Source: Gaiellasilicea sp963763755
GTDB taxonomy: Bacteria; Actinomycetota; Thermoleophilia; Gaiellales; Gaiellaceae
Direction of reading: 5' to 3'
Assembly (NCBI GenBank): GCA_963763755.1
Contig: CAVXQE010000006.1
Location: 479,113 to 543,112 of the forward strand
DNA: 64,000 bases
The translations under genes and the position numbers were made by a program. This document shows positions 7,970-17,981 of the stretch, piece after piece (within the stretch, counting starts at the first letter, position 1; every line of letters begins with the position of its first letter). Below the pieces are notes generated by a model. The model was not told the DNA's origin. It saw only the letters and a list, made by a program, of their open reading frames with translations, and did no database searches.

Positions 7970-9957
7970 TTACGCCTCCCGGACGATTGCGACCCCGAGC
8001 GGCGGCAGCGGATTCTCACCGAGCACGAGCTCGGCGGTCGGCGGAAGCTCGACCTCGGCCTCGTGCTCGGTGTGATTCAACAGGAAGAGGTACGACGCCC
8101 CCTCAGAGGTGCGGCGGCACGCCTCGACGCCCGCCGGCACGTCCGCGACCGGGCTGACGGCTGCGTCCTCGCAGGCCGACGCGACGATCGCGCCGAGGCC
8201 GGCGGCGTCGAGGCCCGCCGAGCAGTAGTAGGCGACGCCGTCGCCCACGGTGTGTCGGATCGCGGCAGGCCGGCCGGCGAGCACGCCTGACGTATAGGTC
8301 GCGACCGATTCGCCGCCGTCGGGCTCGAGCCACTCCGACCAGTCTCGCGCGGTCGCGGCCACACCGGACGAAAGCTCGACCGAGACTTTCTCGCCCGGCG
8401 GGATCGGCCAGAACTCGTCGACCCGGACACCCAGCAGCCGCCGCAGCGCGGCCGTCTGCTGCGGCGACCGGACGTGGTCGTTCTCGTCGACGATGCCGCT
8501 GAAGTAGCCGCAGACAAAGACACCGCCGTCGCGGACGAAGGCGGTCAGTGCCTCGAGTGCCTCGTCGGTGAGCAGGTACAGGTTCGGAGCGACGACGAGG
8601 CGATAACCGGCAAGGTCGCCGGGGGCGGAACGATGTCCACGGCGATGCTCCCGTCGAAGAAGGGCCGGTACCAGGAGTGCACGATCGCCGGCAGGTCGAG
8701 GAGCTGCGACGGATGGTCGGCGCCGTCGAAGGCCCACCAGTTGTCCCAGCCGAACACGAAGGCGACATCGGCACGGGCAGTCGACCCGGCGATCTCCTCG
8801 AGAGCCGCGAGCTCGCTCCCGAGCCGGACGGTCTCGCTCCAGCCGCGCGCCTCCGTCCCTCCGTGCGGGAGCATCGCGCTGTGGAACTTCTCGGCCGCCG
8901 CCCGTGCCGCCCGCCACTGGAAGAACATGACGCCGTCCGACCCGTGCGCGAGCGCCTGGAACGCCCAGAGCCGCAGCAGCCCAGGGCGTTTGGGCAGGTT
9001 CACCTCACGCCAGTTGACCGCGCTCACCGCGTGCTCGAGCAGGAGCCAGGGCTGGCCGCGGAGGGACCGCATCAGGTCGTAGTTCAGAGCGGCCGAGACG
9101 TGCGCCTCCGGATCGGCGGGATCGGGGTAGGAGTCGAGCGTGACCACGTCCTCTCGACCCGCCCACTTCCAGTAGTCCGCGGGCTGGAACGTGTTCATGA
9201 AGTTCGTCGTTACGGGGATCTCGGGAGTCAGCTCCGTCAGCACCTGCCGCTCCGCCTCGTAGCACGCGAGCAACGCGTCGGACGAAAAGCGCTTCCAGTC
9301 GAGCGCCTGCGTCGGGTTGACAGACGTGGGTGTCCGGCGGGGCGGCTCGATCTCCGACCAGCTCCGATAGCGCTGTCCCCAGAACGCCGTACCCCAGGCA
9401 CGGTTCAGTTCCTCGATCTCTCCGTAGCGCGAGCGAAGCCAGACACGGAAGTCCTCCGCCGAGATCGGGCAGTAGCAGGCGGGCACGTGACAGCCGTACT
9501 CGTTGCCCACGTGCCACATCGCCACCGCCGGGTGGCTTCCGTAGTGGCGGGCGAGCTGCTCGGCGATCCTGACGGTCGCCTCGCGGAAGATCGGCGAGCT
9601 CGGGCAGTAGTGGCGCCGGCTGCCGAACTCGAGCCGTACACCCTCCGCGGTGACGGGGAGGACCTCCGGGTGCTCGCGCACGAGCCACGCGGGCGGAGCG
9701 GCGGTCGGCGTCGCCAGGTCGACGGCGATGCCGTTCGACCAGAGCAGGTCGATCACGCGGTCGAGCCAGCCGAAGTCGTACGCGCCGGGCTCGGGCTCCA
9801 GCAGCGCCCAGGAGAAGATGCCGACGCTGACGAGGTTCACGTGCGCCTCGCGCATCAGCGCGACATCCTCGAGCCACGTCTCCTCCGGCCACTGCTCGGG
9901 GTTGTAGTCGCCGCCGTAGAGCAGCCCGCGGACACGTGGGAGCAGCGTGTCAGCCAA
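7970..9957 (-). CDS. GH42 beta-galactosidase, frameshifted near 8620
   Basis: Glycoside hydrolase family 42 enzyme hydrolysing terminal beta-galactosides; about 662 aa when joined, normal for the family. The TIM-barrel frame has the acid/base Glu153 in WHVGNEYGCH and nucleophile Glu308 in WLLLEHAVSAVNW, plus Cys118, Cys156, Cys161 and Cys163 forming the GH42 zinc site. The trimerisation and C-terminal beta domains continue in a second frame (YRLVVAPNLYLLTDEALEAL to the end). The break is at a run of five C on the coding strand near 8620. Its start overlaps the ABC ATPase remnant upstream, so it belonged to a sugar-uptake operon. It is cytoplasmic, without a signal peptide. Confidence 0.85.
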
Positions 9958-10252
9958 CGATCGCCAGGCCGCTCTCGAGGTCGAACAGGTGGAGCTTGGC
10001 GGGGTTGACGGCGAGCTCGATCGTTTCGCCGACGCCGACTCGCGTCTCGGGGTCGAAGCGGCCGATCACCGTCGTCGTCTGCTCCTCCAGCGCGAGCAGC
10101 GTTTCGTGCTCGTCCTGCTCCACCGTGCTTCCTTCGAGGACGGCATCGCTCAACACCTGCTCGGCCCGGATCTGATGTGCGCCAGCAGCTCGGAGCCGAG
10201 CGACTCGACGACTTGGATTGCTTATGAAAGCGTAAGTCGTCCGCCGGAGCAA
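9950..10252 (-). pseudogene. C-terminal remnant of a sugar ABC transporter ATPase (UgpC/MsmK type)
   Basis: Only the TOBE-like tail is recognisable: GETIELAVNPAKLHLFDLESG is characteristic of the end of sugar-importer ATPases. The Walker motifs and the first 250-300 residues are absent; upstream sequence reads as unrelated (SNPSRRVARLRAAGA). A deletion or a mis-join has therefore removed most of the gene and any permeases. The stop overlaps the GH42 start by 8 bp, showing the former operon order. Confidence 0.6.
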
Positions 10253-10276
10253 CTAGCCGTTTACCGAAAGCGTTCG
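10221..10276. promoter_or_regulatory. candidate LacI-type operator pair
   Basis: Two quasi-palindromes share GAAAGCG: CTTATGAAAGCGTAAG (10221-10236) and CGAAAGCGTTCG (10265-10276). LacI-family regulators of sugar genes often bind elements of the form TGNAANCG. They lie between the sugar-gene stump and the ABC exporter locus. The symmetry is imperfect and no LacI gene is nearby, so the call is tentative. Confidence 0.3.
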
Positions 10277-10383
10277 AAACCTATGGCGAGGGTGTAGCGG
10301 ATCGCCTGGGAAGCACACGAACCTGACGCTTCTGCTCGCTCGAGAGACTGGGCCAGGGCGGCAACCCCTCTCCAAGGCAGCAG

Positions 10384-11337
10384 GTGGGAATGGCACGTAG
10401 CGTTCGGGGCGTGAGCGATCTGCCGCAGGCCGAGTCGCACGCCGTCGTCTCGGCGCGCGGGGTCGTGAAGCGTTACGGCAAGACGGTCGCGCTCGCGGGC
10501 CTCGACGCTGAGATCGGACCGGGGATCACCGGCCTGCTCGGCAGCAACGGCGCCGGCAAGACGACGTTCATCTCCGTGCTCCTCGGGCTCCGCTCCCGGG
10601 ACGCGGGCGAGTTGACCGTGCTCGGCCAGGATCCTGCGACGGCCGGGCTCGAGCTCAGGTCGCGCATCGGCTACGCACCCGAGCACCACGATCTTCCGGC
10701 GGAGCTGGCCGCGACCGATCTCGTCCGTCACCTCGCCGAGATGCACCTGCTGCCTCGCCGCGCGGCCGTGCAACGCGCCAACGACGCGCTCTGGCTGGTC
10801 GGCCTCGGTGAGGAGCGCTTCCGCCCCGTCGGGACGATGTCCACGGGACAGCGCCAACGCGTGAAGCTCGCCTCCGCGATCGCCCACGACCCCGAGGTCG
10901 TGCTCCTCGACGAGCCGACCGACGGGCTCGACCCGATGCAGCGGACGGAGATGCTCGATCTCATCCGCCGCATCGGCACCGAGTTCGGCATGCACATCAT
11001 CGTCTCGTCCCACCACCTCGAGGAGGTGGAGCGGATCTGCGATGGGGTCGTGATCGTCGAAGGTGGAGAGGTCGTCCACGCGGGGACGCTCGCCGATGTT
11101 CGCCGCGGCCCGGCCGGGCTCGTCGTCGAGGTGGACGGGAAAACAGACGAGCTGGCCGCGATCCTGACCGCGCGCGGCTTCGCCGTGACGATCGACGGCG
11201 CCGTGCTCCTGCTCGATGGCGACGACGCCGTGTACGACGCGGTTCGTGACGCGGTCGCCGACCTCGAAGTCGGTCTGCGGCGGCTCGGACCGCGAGGGCG
11301 GACGCTCGAAGACGTCTACCTGGGGGCGGGGACGTGA
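10384..11337 (+). CDS. ABC transporter ATP-binding protein (first of two)
   Basis: ATPase of 317 aa with Walker A GSNGAGKT, signature STGQRQRVKLA, Walker B VVLLDEPTDGLDP and the H-loop IIVSSHHLEE. The C-terminal 80 residues resemble CcmA/DrrA-type ATPases that pair with separate membrane subunits. Possible starts are GTG 10384, ATG 10390 and GTG 10411, with no clear ribosome-binding site. It heads a four-gene run (ATPase, permease, ATPase, permease) joined by 4-bp overlaps, probably one or two exporters. The substrate cannot be inferred. Confidence 0.92.
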   Translation: MGMARSVRGVSDLPQAESHAVVSARGVVKRYGKTVALAGLDAEIGPGITGLLGSNGAGKTTFISVLLGLRSRDAGELTVLGQDPATAGLELRSRIGYAPEHHDLPAELAATDLVRHLAEMHLLPRRAAVQRANDALWLVGLGEERFRPVGTMSTGQRQRVKLASAIAHDPEVVLLDEPTDGLDPMQRTEMLDLIRRIGTEFGMHIIVSSHHLEEVERICDGVVIVEGGEVVHAGTLADVRRGPAGLVVEVDGKTDELAAILTARGFAVTIDGAVLLLDGDDAVYDAVRDAVADLEVGLRRLGPRGRTLEDVYLGAGT

Positions 11338-12209
11338 GCGGACAGGACGCACAGCTCTTCGATCTCGGCTACCGCAGCTACGACGGTACGCGCGAGCAGC
11401 CGGCCCGGGCGATTCTCACGTTGGCCGTGTTCACGATGAAGCGCGTACTCGGGCTGGGACGCGGTGCGCGACACAAGGTGTTGCCCGCGATCACGCTCGG
11501 CATCGCATTCCTCCCGGCCTTCATCTCGGTCGCGGTCGCGTCGATCGTCGACTCGATTCGCCCCGACGAGCTGATCTCGTACGGCGACTACATGTTCATC
11601 ATCGGGAGCGCGCTCGCGCTCTTCGCCGCGCTGGTTGCGCCCGAGGCGCTCTGTCCGGACCGGCGCACGGGAATGCTCGGGCTCTATCTCGCCGGGCCTC
11701 TCGACCGCAACCGCTATCTCCTCGCCAAGGCAATCGGTGTGGTCGCGGTCATGCTCCTGATCACCGTCGGCCCGCTGCTCTTCATGCTCGTCGCCTTCGT
11801 GCTCGCCGGCTTCGGGCCGTCGGTCGGCGAAACTCCGAAGCTGCTGCTGCAAATCCTCGCGGCGGGGATCACGACGGCGCTTCTCTACGCCTCGCTGGCG
11901 ATGGCCGCTTCGAGCTTCACGACCCGGCGGGCGGCGGCGGCAGTCGGCGTCGTGCTCGCGCTGTCCGTGCCGGTCAGCGTCGTCCGGACCGCGATCGAGA
12001 GCACCGGCGCACCGAACGCGCTCGACCTGTTCAGCCTCCCGTTCGTCGCGGCCGAGCTCGCCTACCGGATCTTCGGCGAGCTGCCCGACGACCAGGAGCC
12101 GGTCACGAGGCTCGCCACGTGGGTCGTCGCGGGCGGACTGTGTGTCGCGATCGCAGCGGGATTTCTCGTGTGCTGGTTCCGGTACCGGCGGATCGAAGGC
12201 TTCCGGTGA
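11334..12209 (+). CDS. ABC transporter permease, 291 aa
   Basis: Integral membrane protein of the ABC-2 type with six hydrophobic helices (for example YMFIIGSALALFAALVAPEAL, VVAVMLLITVGPLLFMLVAF and a C-terminal WVVAGGLCVAIAAGFLVCWF). A cytoplasmic N-terminus precedes the first helix, with FDLGYRSYDGTREQP near the start. GTG 11334 overlaps the preceding ATPase stop, and its own stop overlaps the next ATPase. It would form the channel for the first ATPase. Substrate unknown. Confidence 0.88.
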   Translation: MSGQDAQLFDLGYRSYDGTREQPARAILTLAVFTMKRVLGLGRGARHKVLPAITLGIAFLPAFISVAVASIVDSIRPDELISYGDYMFIIGSALALFAALVAPEALCPDRRTGMLGLYLAGPLDRNRYLLAKAIGVVAVMLLITVGPLLFMLVAFVLAGFGPSVGETPKLLLQILAAGITTALLYASLAMAASSFTTRRAAAAVGVVLALSVPVSVVRTAIESTGAPNALDLFSLPFVAAELAYRIFGELPDDQEPVTRLATWVVAGGLCVAIAAGFLVCWFRYRRIEGFR

Positions 12210-13132
12210 GCAGCGTCGAGCCGAGGGTGGTGGCCGACGGCGTCTCGAAGTGGTTCGGTCCGCTCGTCGCAGTCTCAGACGTCAGCTTCGACATCGGCCC
12301 CGGCGTGACCGCGCTCCTCGGCCCGAACGGCGCCGGCAAGTCGACCATGTTCCGCATGCTTTGCGGGCTCGCCCGGCCTTCCAAGGGCACCGTGCGCGTG
12401 CTCGGCCGGGATCCGCGAGCAGACACGGGCGTGACCCGGTCGATCGGCCTCGTGCCGCAGCAGGAGAACGTGTTCGAGCCGCTGAGCGCACATGAGTTCG
12501 TCGCGCTGTCGGCCAGGCTGCATGCGCTTGCGGATCCCGAAGCTGCCGCGACGACGGCGCTCGAGACGGTCGGCCTCGATCCGTCCGACCGCCGGCGGCT
12601 TCCCACGTACTCGAAGGGGATGCGCCAGCGCGTGAAGGTGGCGCAGGCGATCGTTCACGACCCGGCCGTGCTGATCCTCGACGAGCCGCTGACCGGCCTC
12701 GATCCGCGCCAGCGGGCCGACCTCGTCGGGCTCTTCCGGCGCCTTGGTGCCGAGGGGCGCTGCGTGATCGTCTCCAGCCACGTGCTCGACGAGGTGGAGC
12801 GGCTCGGCTCGCAGGTTCTCGTCATGTCGCAGGGCAGGCTTGCCGCCACCGGCGACTTCCGGGAGTTGCGGGCGCTGATGGACGACCGGCCGATGCGGAT
12901 CCGGGTCCGCACCGACCGTCCGCGCGAGCTCGCCGCGGCGCTCCTCGAAGCTGGAACCGCTGTCGGCGTGCGACTCGACGGCGATCAGGTGCTCGAGCTC
13001 GACACGACGGATGCCCGGGCGTTGTCCCACGCACTCGCCTCGGTCGCACGGGAGCGCGACGCTCGCCTGTTCGAGGTGCTTCCGCTCGACGCCGACCTCG
13101 AAGGCGTCTTCCGTTACGTGGTGCAGCGATGA
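12206..13132 (+). CDS. ABC transporter ATP-binding protein (second of two)
   Basis: ATPase of 308 aa with Walker A GPNGAGKST, signature YSKGMRQRVKVAQA, Walker B VLILDEPLTGLDPRQ and the H-loop VIVSSHVLDEVE. GTG 12206 overlaps the previous stop (GTGA); the frame is open further upstream only as a shadow of the permease gene. Its C-terminal domain after residue 220 resembles that of the first ATPase, consistent with local duplication. It should energise the permease encoded at 13129. Confidence 0.92.
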   Translation: MSSVEPRVVADGVSKWFGPLVAVSDVSFDIGPGVTALLGPNGAGKSTMFRMLCGLARPSKGTVRVLGRDPRADTGVTRSIGLVPQQENVFEPLSAHEFVALSARLHALADPEAAATTALETVGLDPSDRRRLPTYSKGMRQRVKVAQAIVHDPAVLILDEPLTGLDPRQRADLVGLFRRLGAEGRCVIVSSHVLDEVERLGSQVLVMSQGRLAATGDFRELRALMDDRPMRIRVRTDRPRELAAALLEAGTAVGVRLDGDQVLELDTTDARALSHALASVARERDARLFEVLPLDADLEGVFRYVVQR

Positions 13133-13879
13133 GCGCTGTCGGCGCAGCAGCGGCGCCGGTTCGGCCGGGCACGCTCGTTTCACTGCTCGCGCTCTATCGG
13201 CTCCTGCTGCGGATGCAGATCACGGTCACGCGCCTGCTCGGCATCGCCGGGCTCGGAGCGGTGGCCGTCCTGATCGGGCTCTTCACGCGGTGGGACGACA
13301 ACTCGGCCCAGGCCGCCACAGACGCCGTCGCCTCCTATGGGCTCGGAATTCTCGTGCCGTTCGCGGCGCTCTGGCTCGGCACGTCGGCGATGGGCGACCT
13401 CGTCGACGACCGCCTCCTCGTCTACCTCTGGCTGAAGCCCGTCGCGCGCTGGCAGCTTCCGGCCGCCGCCGTGCTGGCCACCGCCACCGTCGTCGTGCCG
13501 CTCACCGCAGTGCCCCTTGCGGCGTCGGCGATCGTTGCCGGAGCCGGCGACGTTGCTCCCGCCGCCTTCCTCGCCGGCTCGCTCGCGGGCGCTCGCGTAC
13601 GCCGGCCTCTTCGTCGCGGCGGGAATCTGGTTCCGCCGCGCCGTCTGGTGGGGGCTTGCCTTCGTCCTGCTGTGGGAGAACGTCGTCGCGCACACGGCCG
13701 AGGGCGCGGCGCGCTTCACGGTGAACGGGTGGGCCGCTTCCGTTCTCGACCTGGCTCCCGACGTCGACGTGTCGCACAAGGCCGGGTCCGCAGCTGCTGC
13801 GTTCGTCGTGCTCCCGGCCATTGCCGTCGTCGGCTGGCTGGTCGCGACCTGGCGCTACCGCCGCGCCGACGTGGACTGA
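13129..13879 (+). CDS. ABC-2 type permease, frameshifted near 13593
   Basis: About 250 aa when joined. The first frame has helices LLGIAGLGAVAVLIGLF, LGILVPFAALWLGTSAMGDL and VVVPLTAVPLAASAIVAG. After a break at a CG-rich repeat near 13593 the second frame continues ALAYAGLFVAAGIWFRRAVW and ends FVVLPAIAVVGWLVATWRYRR. The DLVDDRLLVYLWLKPV stretch between helices is typical of ABC-2 membrane subunits. ATG 13129 overlaps the ATPase stop. Confidence 0.75.
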
Positions 13880-13881
13880 CG

Positions 13882-14830
13882 TCAGAGCGTCGGCGGCAGG
13901 CCGAAGGCCGGGAACAAGCCCGGCGCCGAACGTCGTGATCTCGACGATGGCGCCGTCCTCGATGCGCAGGACGTCGAACTTGAACGCCCGGAACTCGGAG
14001 TCGCCCGGCCGGCGCAGGTAGCTCGCGGCCGTCGGCATCCGGTTGGCCTGTGTCGGCACCAGTCGCCAGTCGCCGTCTCGTTCTCTCCAAACGCGCTCTC
14101 GAGGAGCCGCACGACCGATGCGAGCCCGTCGAACAGCAGCATGTCGGGCGGCATCGTGATCCGGATGTCCTCCGACGCGATCGCGACGGCGGCCGCCGCG
14201 TCGCACCGCTCGTGCGCGTCGATGAAGCGCTCGAGGAGGCCACGTTCTTCCGCGCTCGGCTCTCCCGCCGACCACGTCGAGCGCCGCGCCGGCAGGTGCT
14301 CCTGCATCGTCGCGCGGGCTCGCTGGAGCGCGCTGTTCGCCGCGGCGACGCTCGTCTCGAGCAGCGCTGCAGCCTCGCTCGCCGGCCAGCCGAGCACGTC
14401 GCGGATGATCAACGCCGCGCGCTGTCGCGGCGGCAGCACCTGCAGGGCGGCGAGGAACGCGAGCTCGATCGTCTCGCGCTCGACGACGACCGCGTCCGGC
14501 TCGTCGTCGCTCGCCGCCACCTCGTCGAGCAACCGGTCGGGGTACGGCTGCAGCCACGGCACCTCGGCGAACGAGTGGAGGGTCGAGACCTGCCGGGACC
14601 GGCGGCGGATCACGTCCACGCAGACGTTCGTCGCGATGCGGTACAGCCACGCGCGGAACTGCTCTCCCTGGAACCGCTCGCGGCTGCGCCACGCGCGCAG
14701 GAACGTCTCCTGCACCGCGTCCTCCGCTTCGTCGAACGACGCGAGCATCCGGTAGCAGTGGACGTGCAGCTCGCGCCGGTGGCGCTCGGTCAGTGCGGCG
14801 AAGTCAGGCTCGGCAATCGCTTCCCGTCAT
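13882..14830 (-). CDS. ECF RNA polymerase sigma factor with SnoaL-like tail, three frameshifts
   Basis: Sigma region 2 (HCYRMLASFDEAEDAVQETF) and region 4 (LPPRQRAALIIRDVLGWPASEAAALL) are followed by a SnoaL-like domain; about 315 aa in the SigG/SigJ-like style. ATG 14830 overlaps the VOC stop as ATGA, but a one-base error after six codons is needed to reach ALTERHRRELHVHCYR. Further breaks lie near 14085 and near 13915, where one surplus G separates GAGL from FPAFGLPPTL. Co-translated with the VOC protein, a pairing seen in other actinobacteria. No anti-sigma gene is adjacent; the SnoaL tail may act in its place. Confidence 0.75.
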
Positions 14831-15249
14831 GCGGTGGGCTTTCCGTGCCTGACCTCCTGGAGGACCCAGGTGTTGCCGTCGGGATCGCTGAAGTCGGCGA
14901 ACGAGCCGTAGTCGGTGTGCTCGGGTCCGGGCCCGGCGCCCAGCCGTTCGGCGTCATGTGGCGGATCTCGCTCACCTCGACGCCGCGCCCCACCAGCTCG
15001 GCGCGCGCCGGCCTCGATGTCGCTGACGATGAGGTGCGTGCCGCGGTAGGAGCCGGGCGCCGCGTCGGTGAGCCCGATCCCGATCGTGAGCGAGCAGGCG
15101 GAGCCGGGCGGAGTGATCTGGACGACGCGGAACTCCTCGTTCGGCTGGTGATCGACGTCGAGGTTGAAGCCGCACGTCTCGACGTAGAACTCCTTGGCGC
15201 GGTCGACGTCCGAGACGGGGATCAGAACGAGCTCGAGCTTGAAGTCCAT
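14827..15249 (-). CDS. VOC family protein, two compensating frameshifts
   Basis: Glyoxalase-fold protein of about 140 aa. N-terminal module: LELVLIPVSDVDRAKEFYVE; C-terminal module: DYGSFADFSDPDGNTWVLQE. Between about 14925 and 14995 the conserved reading is in another frame (GVEVSEIRHMTPNGWAPGPD), so two opposite indels restore the frame. ATG 15249 follows GGAGACTGCAGC. It is first in an operon with the sigma factor, and may be both its target and partner. Confidence 0.75.
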   Translation of the reverse strand: MDFKLELVLIPVSDVDRAKEFYVETCGFNLDVDHQPNEEFRVVQITPPGSACSLTIGIGLTDAAPGSYRGTHLIVSDIEAGARRAGGARRRGERDPPHDAERLGAGPGPEHTDYGSFADFSDPDGNTWVLQEVRHGKPTA

Positions 15250-15367
15250 GCTGCAGTCTCCTTCGGTTGGTTGGTTCGGTCGAGACCTGTAACGCTCGCA
15301 CGGACTGAAACTCATCGGTGCACCGATGAGGAGACGCGGCGACGCTGCTCTCGCGCATCATGACGCT

Positions 15368-17836
15368 GTGCCCCGCGACCTTCCCACGGGAGACGTCACC
15401 TTCCTCTTCACCGACGTGGAGGGTTCGACGAAGCTGCTGCACGAGCTGGGCGAGGATCGCTATGCGGAAGCGCTGGCGGCGCATCGCAGGACCCTGCGCG
15501 AGGCGTTCGGCGCGCATGGGGGTGTCGAAGTCGACACGCAGGGCGACTCGTTCTTCGTCGCGTTTCCGACGGCACCGGGCGCGCTGCGAGCAGCCACGGC
15601 GGCGCTGAACGGCCTCGCGGGCGGCCCGATCAGCGTGCGGGTCGGAATCCACACCGGTACCGCGCGTGTGGGGGACGAGGGTTATGTCGGCGTGGACGTC
15701 CATCGTGCAGCGCGAATTGCAGCCAGCGGTCACGGCGGACAGGTGCTGATCTCGGCCTCGACCGCGGAGCTCGTCGGGACCGCCGGGCTACGCGACCTCG
15801 GCTATCACCGTCTGAAGGATCTCTCCGACCCCGAGCGGATCTATCAGCTCGGAGCAGAGGACTTTCCTCCACTCGAGAGTCTCCACCGGACGAATCTCCC
15901 GTTGCCGTCGACGCCGTTCCTGGGACGGCGACACGAGCTGGCTGCGGCGCTCGCCCAGCTTTCGCGCGCGGACGTGCGCCTGCTCACGCTCACCGGGCCC
16001 GGGGGCACGGGCAAGACCCGTCTCGCGCTGCAGATCGCCGGCGAGCTCGCCTCGCGGTACGCGCACGGGGTGTGGTGGGTGCCGCTCGCGACGCTGCGCG
16101 ATCCGCAGCTGGTTGTCGAGAGCGCTGCGCAGTCGCTGGGCGCAGAGGATGGTCTCGTCGAGCACATTGCCGACAGGTCGATGCTGATCGTCTTCGACAA
16201 CTTCGAGCAGGTCGTCGACGCTGCGCCCGACGTGGCGGCGTTGCTCTCCAGCTGTCCCAATCTCGACCTGCTCGTGACGAGCAGGGAGCCGCTGCGGGTG
16301 AACGCGGAGCAGGTGTACGAGGTGCCGCCGCTCGCGCCCGAGGAGGGCGTCGGCCTGTTCCTGGCCCGGGCTAGGGCGGTCAAACCGGACTTCGAAGGCG
16401 ACGAATCGATCTCCGAGATCTGCCGCCGCCTCGACGACTTGCCGCTCGCGCTCGAGCTCGCGGCCGCGCGCGTGACGGCGCTCTCGTCGGCTCAGATCCT
16501 CGAACGCCTCTCGCATCGCCTGCCGCTCCTGACCGGGGGAGCGAGAGATCTGCCCGAGCGCCAGCGCACGCTCGGCTCGGCGATCGACTGGAGCTACGAG
16601 CTGCTGACAGTGCCCGAGCAGCAGGCCTTCGCCCGGCTCTCCGCCTTCGCCGGCGGCTGCACGCTCGGCGACGCCGAGCAGGTGGCCGATGCCGATCTCG
16701 ACACGCTTCAGTCGCTCGTCGACAAGAGCCTGCTCCGACACTCGGACGATCGGTTCTGGATGCTGGAGACGATTCGCGAGTACGCGGCGGGCCGGCTGGA
16801 GGAGTCCGGCCAGGGAGAAGAGCTCGACCGCCGCCACGCCGAGCACTTCCTCGCACTCGTGGAGACGGCCGAGCCGCAGGTGCGGGAGGGCTCCAAGCGC
16901 TGGCTCGACCGGCTGGAGCAAGAGCACGACAACCTCCGCGCCGCGCTCGAGCGGCTGGAGGCGCTGGGGGAGCTGCAGCTTGCGCTGCGGATTGCAGGCG
17001 CGATGGCAGACCTCTGGTATCACCGGGGTCACGTGGCCGAAGGTCGCCGCCGGCTCGAGAGCCTGCTGCTCCGCGACGAGCGTGGGACGCCAGCCAGGGG
17101 GAAGGCTCTCAACGGAGCGTCCAGGCTGGCGGTCGTGGCGGGAGACGTCTCGATCGCCCGGCAGCGGGCCGAAGAGGGGCTTGAGCTCAACCGCCGGCTC
17201 GAGAACGAGCTGGGCACCGCCGACTCGCTCTGGCGACTGAGCTACGCACTGGCCGCCGACCGCGATTTCGCAAGTGCGCAACGGCTCCTGCTCGAGTGCA
17301 TTCCGCTCTACGGCGATCTCGGCGAGGAGCATGCGGCGATCGAGGCCGTTCGCGATCTTGCCTGGACGTACGAGGAGATCGGCGACCTTGCTCGCGCGCG
17401 GGCGCTGTACGAGGACGGGCTTCAGCGTGCGCGTGCGCAGGCGAACACACGTCTGGAGGCGCGGTTGCTCGGGGGACTTGCGATCGTCGCGGTCGACGAC
17501 GGCCGGGTCGAGGAGGCGCGGTCGCTGCTGAAGGAGAACTTTCCGATGTACCTCGAGCTGGACGATCTCCGGGGAACGGGTGAGAACCTCTGCCGCTGCG
17601 CTCATGCTCTCGCCGCGGCGGGGGAAGCGGTCACGGCCGCGCAGCTCCTCGGGGGCTCGGACGCGGTGTTCGAGGGAATCGGCGCCCGTCCGCCATGGCT
17701 CGCGCGCATGAACGACCAGACGCTGGCCGCAGTCCGGGACGAGCTCGAGGAGCCAGCCGTCGACGAGGCCCGTGAGCAGGGCCAAGCTCTGACGGTCGAC
17801 GAGGCGGTCGCGTTGGCCCTCGGCTCGCTCGACTGA
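15368..17836 (+). CDS. class III cyclase - AAA/NB-ARC ATPase - TPR regulator, 822 aa
   Basis: Residues 8-165 form an adenylate/guanylate cyclase domain (TGDVTFLFTDVEGSTKLLHE, DTQGDSFFVAF). Residues about 180-470 are an ATPase with Walker A GPGGTGKT and Walker B SMLIVFDNFE, and about 510-800 are TPR-like helical repeats. This architecture is common in actinobacterial signalling proteins; the cyclase part may be catalytic or merely sensory. GTG 15368 gives MPRDLPTGDVTFLF, fitting relatives; ATG 15326 would add 14 residues. The frame is intact over 2.5 kb. It is divergent from the VOC-sigma operon. Confidence 0.88.
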   Translation: MPRDLPTGDVTFLFTDVEGSTKLLHELGEDRYAEALAAHRRTLREAFGAHGGVEVDTQGDSFFVAFPTAPGALRAATAALNGLAGGPISVRVGIHTGTARVGDEGYVGVDVHRAARIAASGHGGQVLISASTAELVGTAGLRDLGYHRLKDLSDPERIYQLGAEDFPPLESLHRTNLPLPSTPFLGRRHELAAALAQLSRADVRLLTLTGPGGTGKTRLALQIAGELASRYAHGVWWVPLATLRDPQLVVESAAQSLGAEDGLVEHIADRSMLIVFDNFEQVVDAAPDVAALLSSCPNLDLLVTSREPLRVNAEQVYEVPPLAPEEGVGLFLARARAVKPDFEGDESISEICRRLDDLPLALELAAARVTALSSAQILERLSHRLPLLTGGARDLPERQRTLGSAIDWSYELLTVPEQQAFARLSAFAGGCTLGDAEQVADADLDTLQSLVDKSLLRHSDDRFWMLETIREYAAGRLEESGQGEELDRRHAEHFLALVETAEPQVREGSKRWLDRLEQEHDNLRAALERLEALGELQLALRIAGAMADLWYHRGHVAEGRRRLESLLLRDERGTPARGKALNGASRLAVVAGDVSIARQRAEEGLELNRRLENELGTADSLWRLSYALAADRDFASAQRLLLECIPLYGDLGEEHAAIEAVRDLAWTYEEIGDLARARALYEDGLQRARAQANTRLEARLLGGLAIVAVDDGRVEEARSLLKENFPMYLELDDLRGTGENLCRCAHALAAAGEAVTAAQLLGGSDAVFEGIGARPPWLARMNDQTLAAVRDELEEPAVDEAREQGQALTVDEAVALALGSLD

Positions 17837-17981
17837 GGTCGACCCGCGTTTCCCATCTCGTTGCCAGACGCCGACCTCCTCGCGATCGAGAAGTTTGGAA
17901 TGATCCCGCTCGCCACCACCTAGCTGTCGCGGCGGTGAGGAAGACGACTCCCCTCCGTCGCCCGAGACAGAGGAGGGTCCC

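Noticed and set aside
11216..12205. N-terminal extension of the second ABC ATPase by about 330 residues
   Set aside because: It overlaps the intact permease gene in another frame and has no domain; the GTG at 12206 with a GTGA overlap is the proper start.
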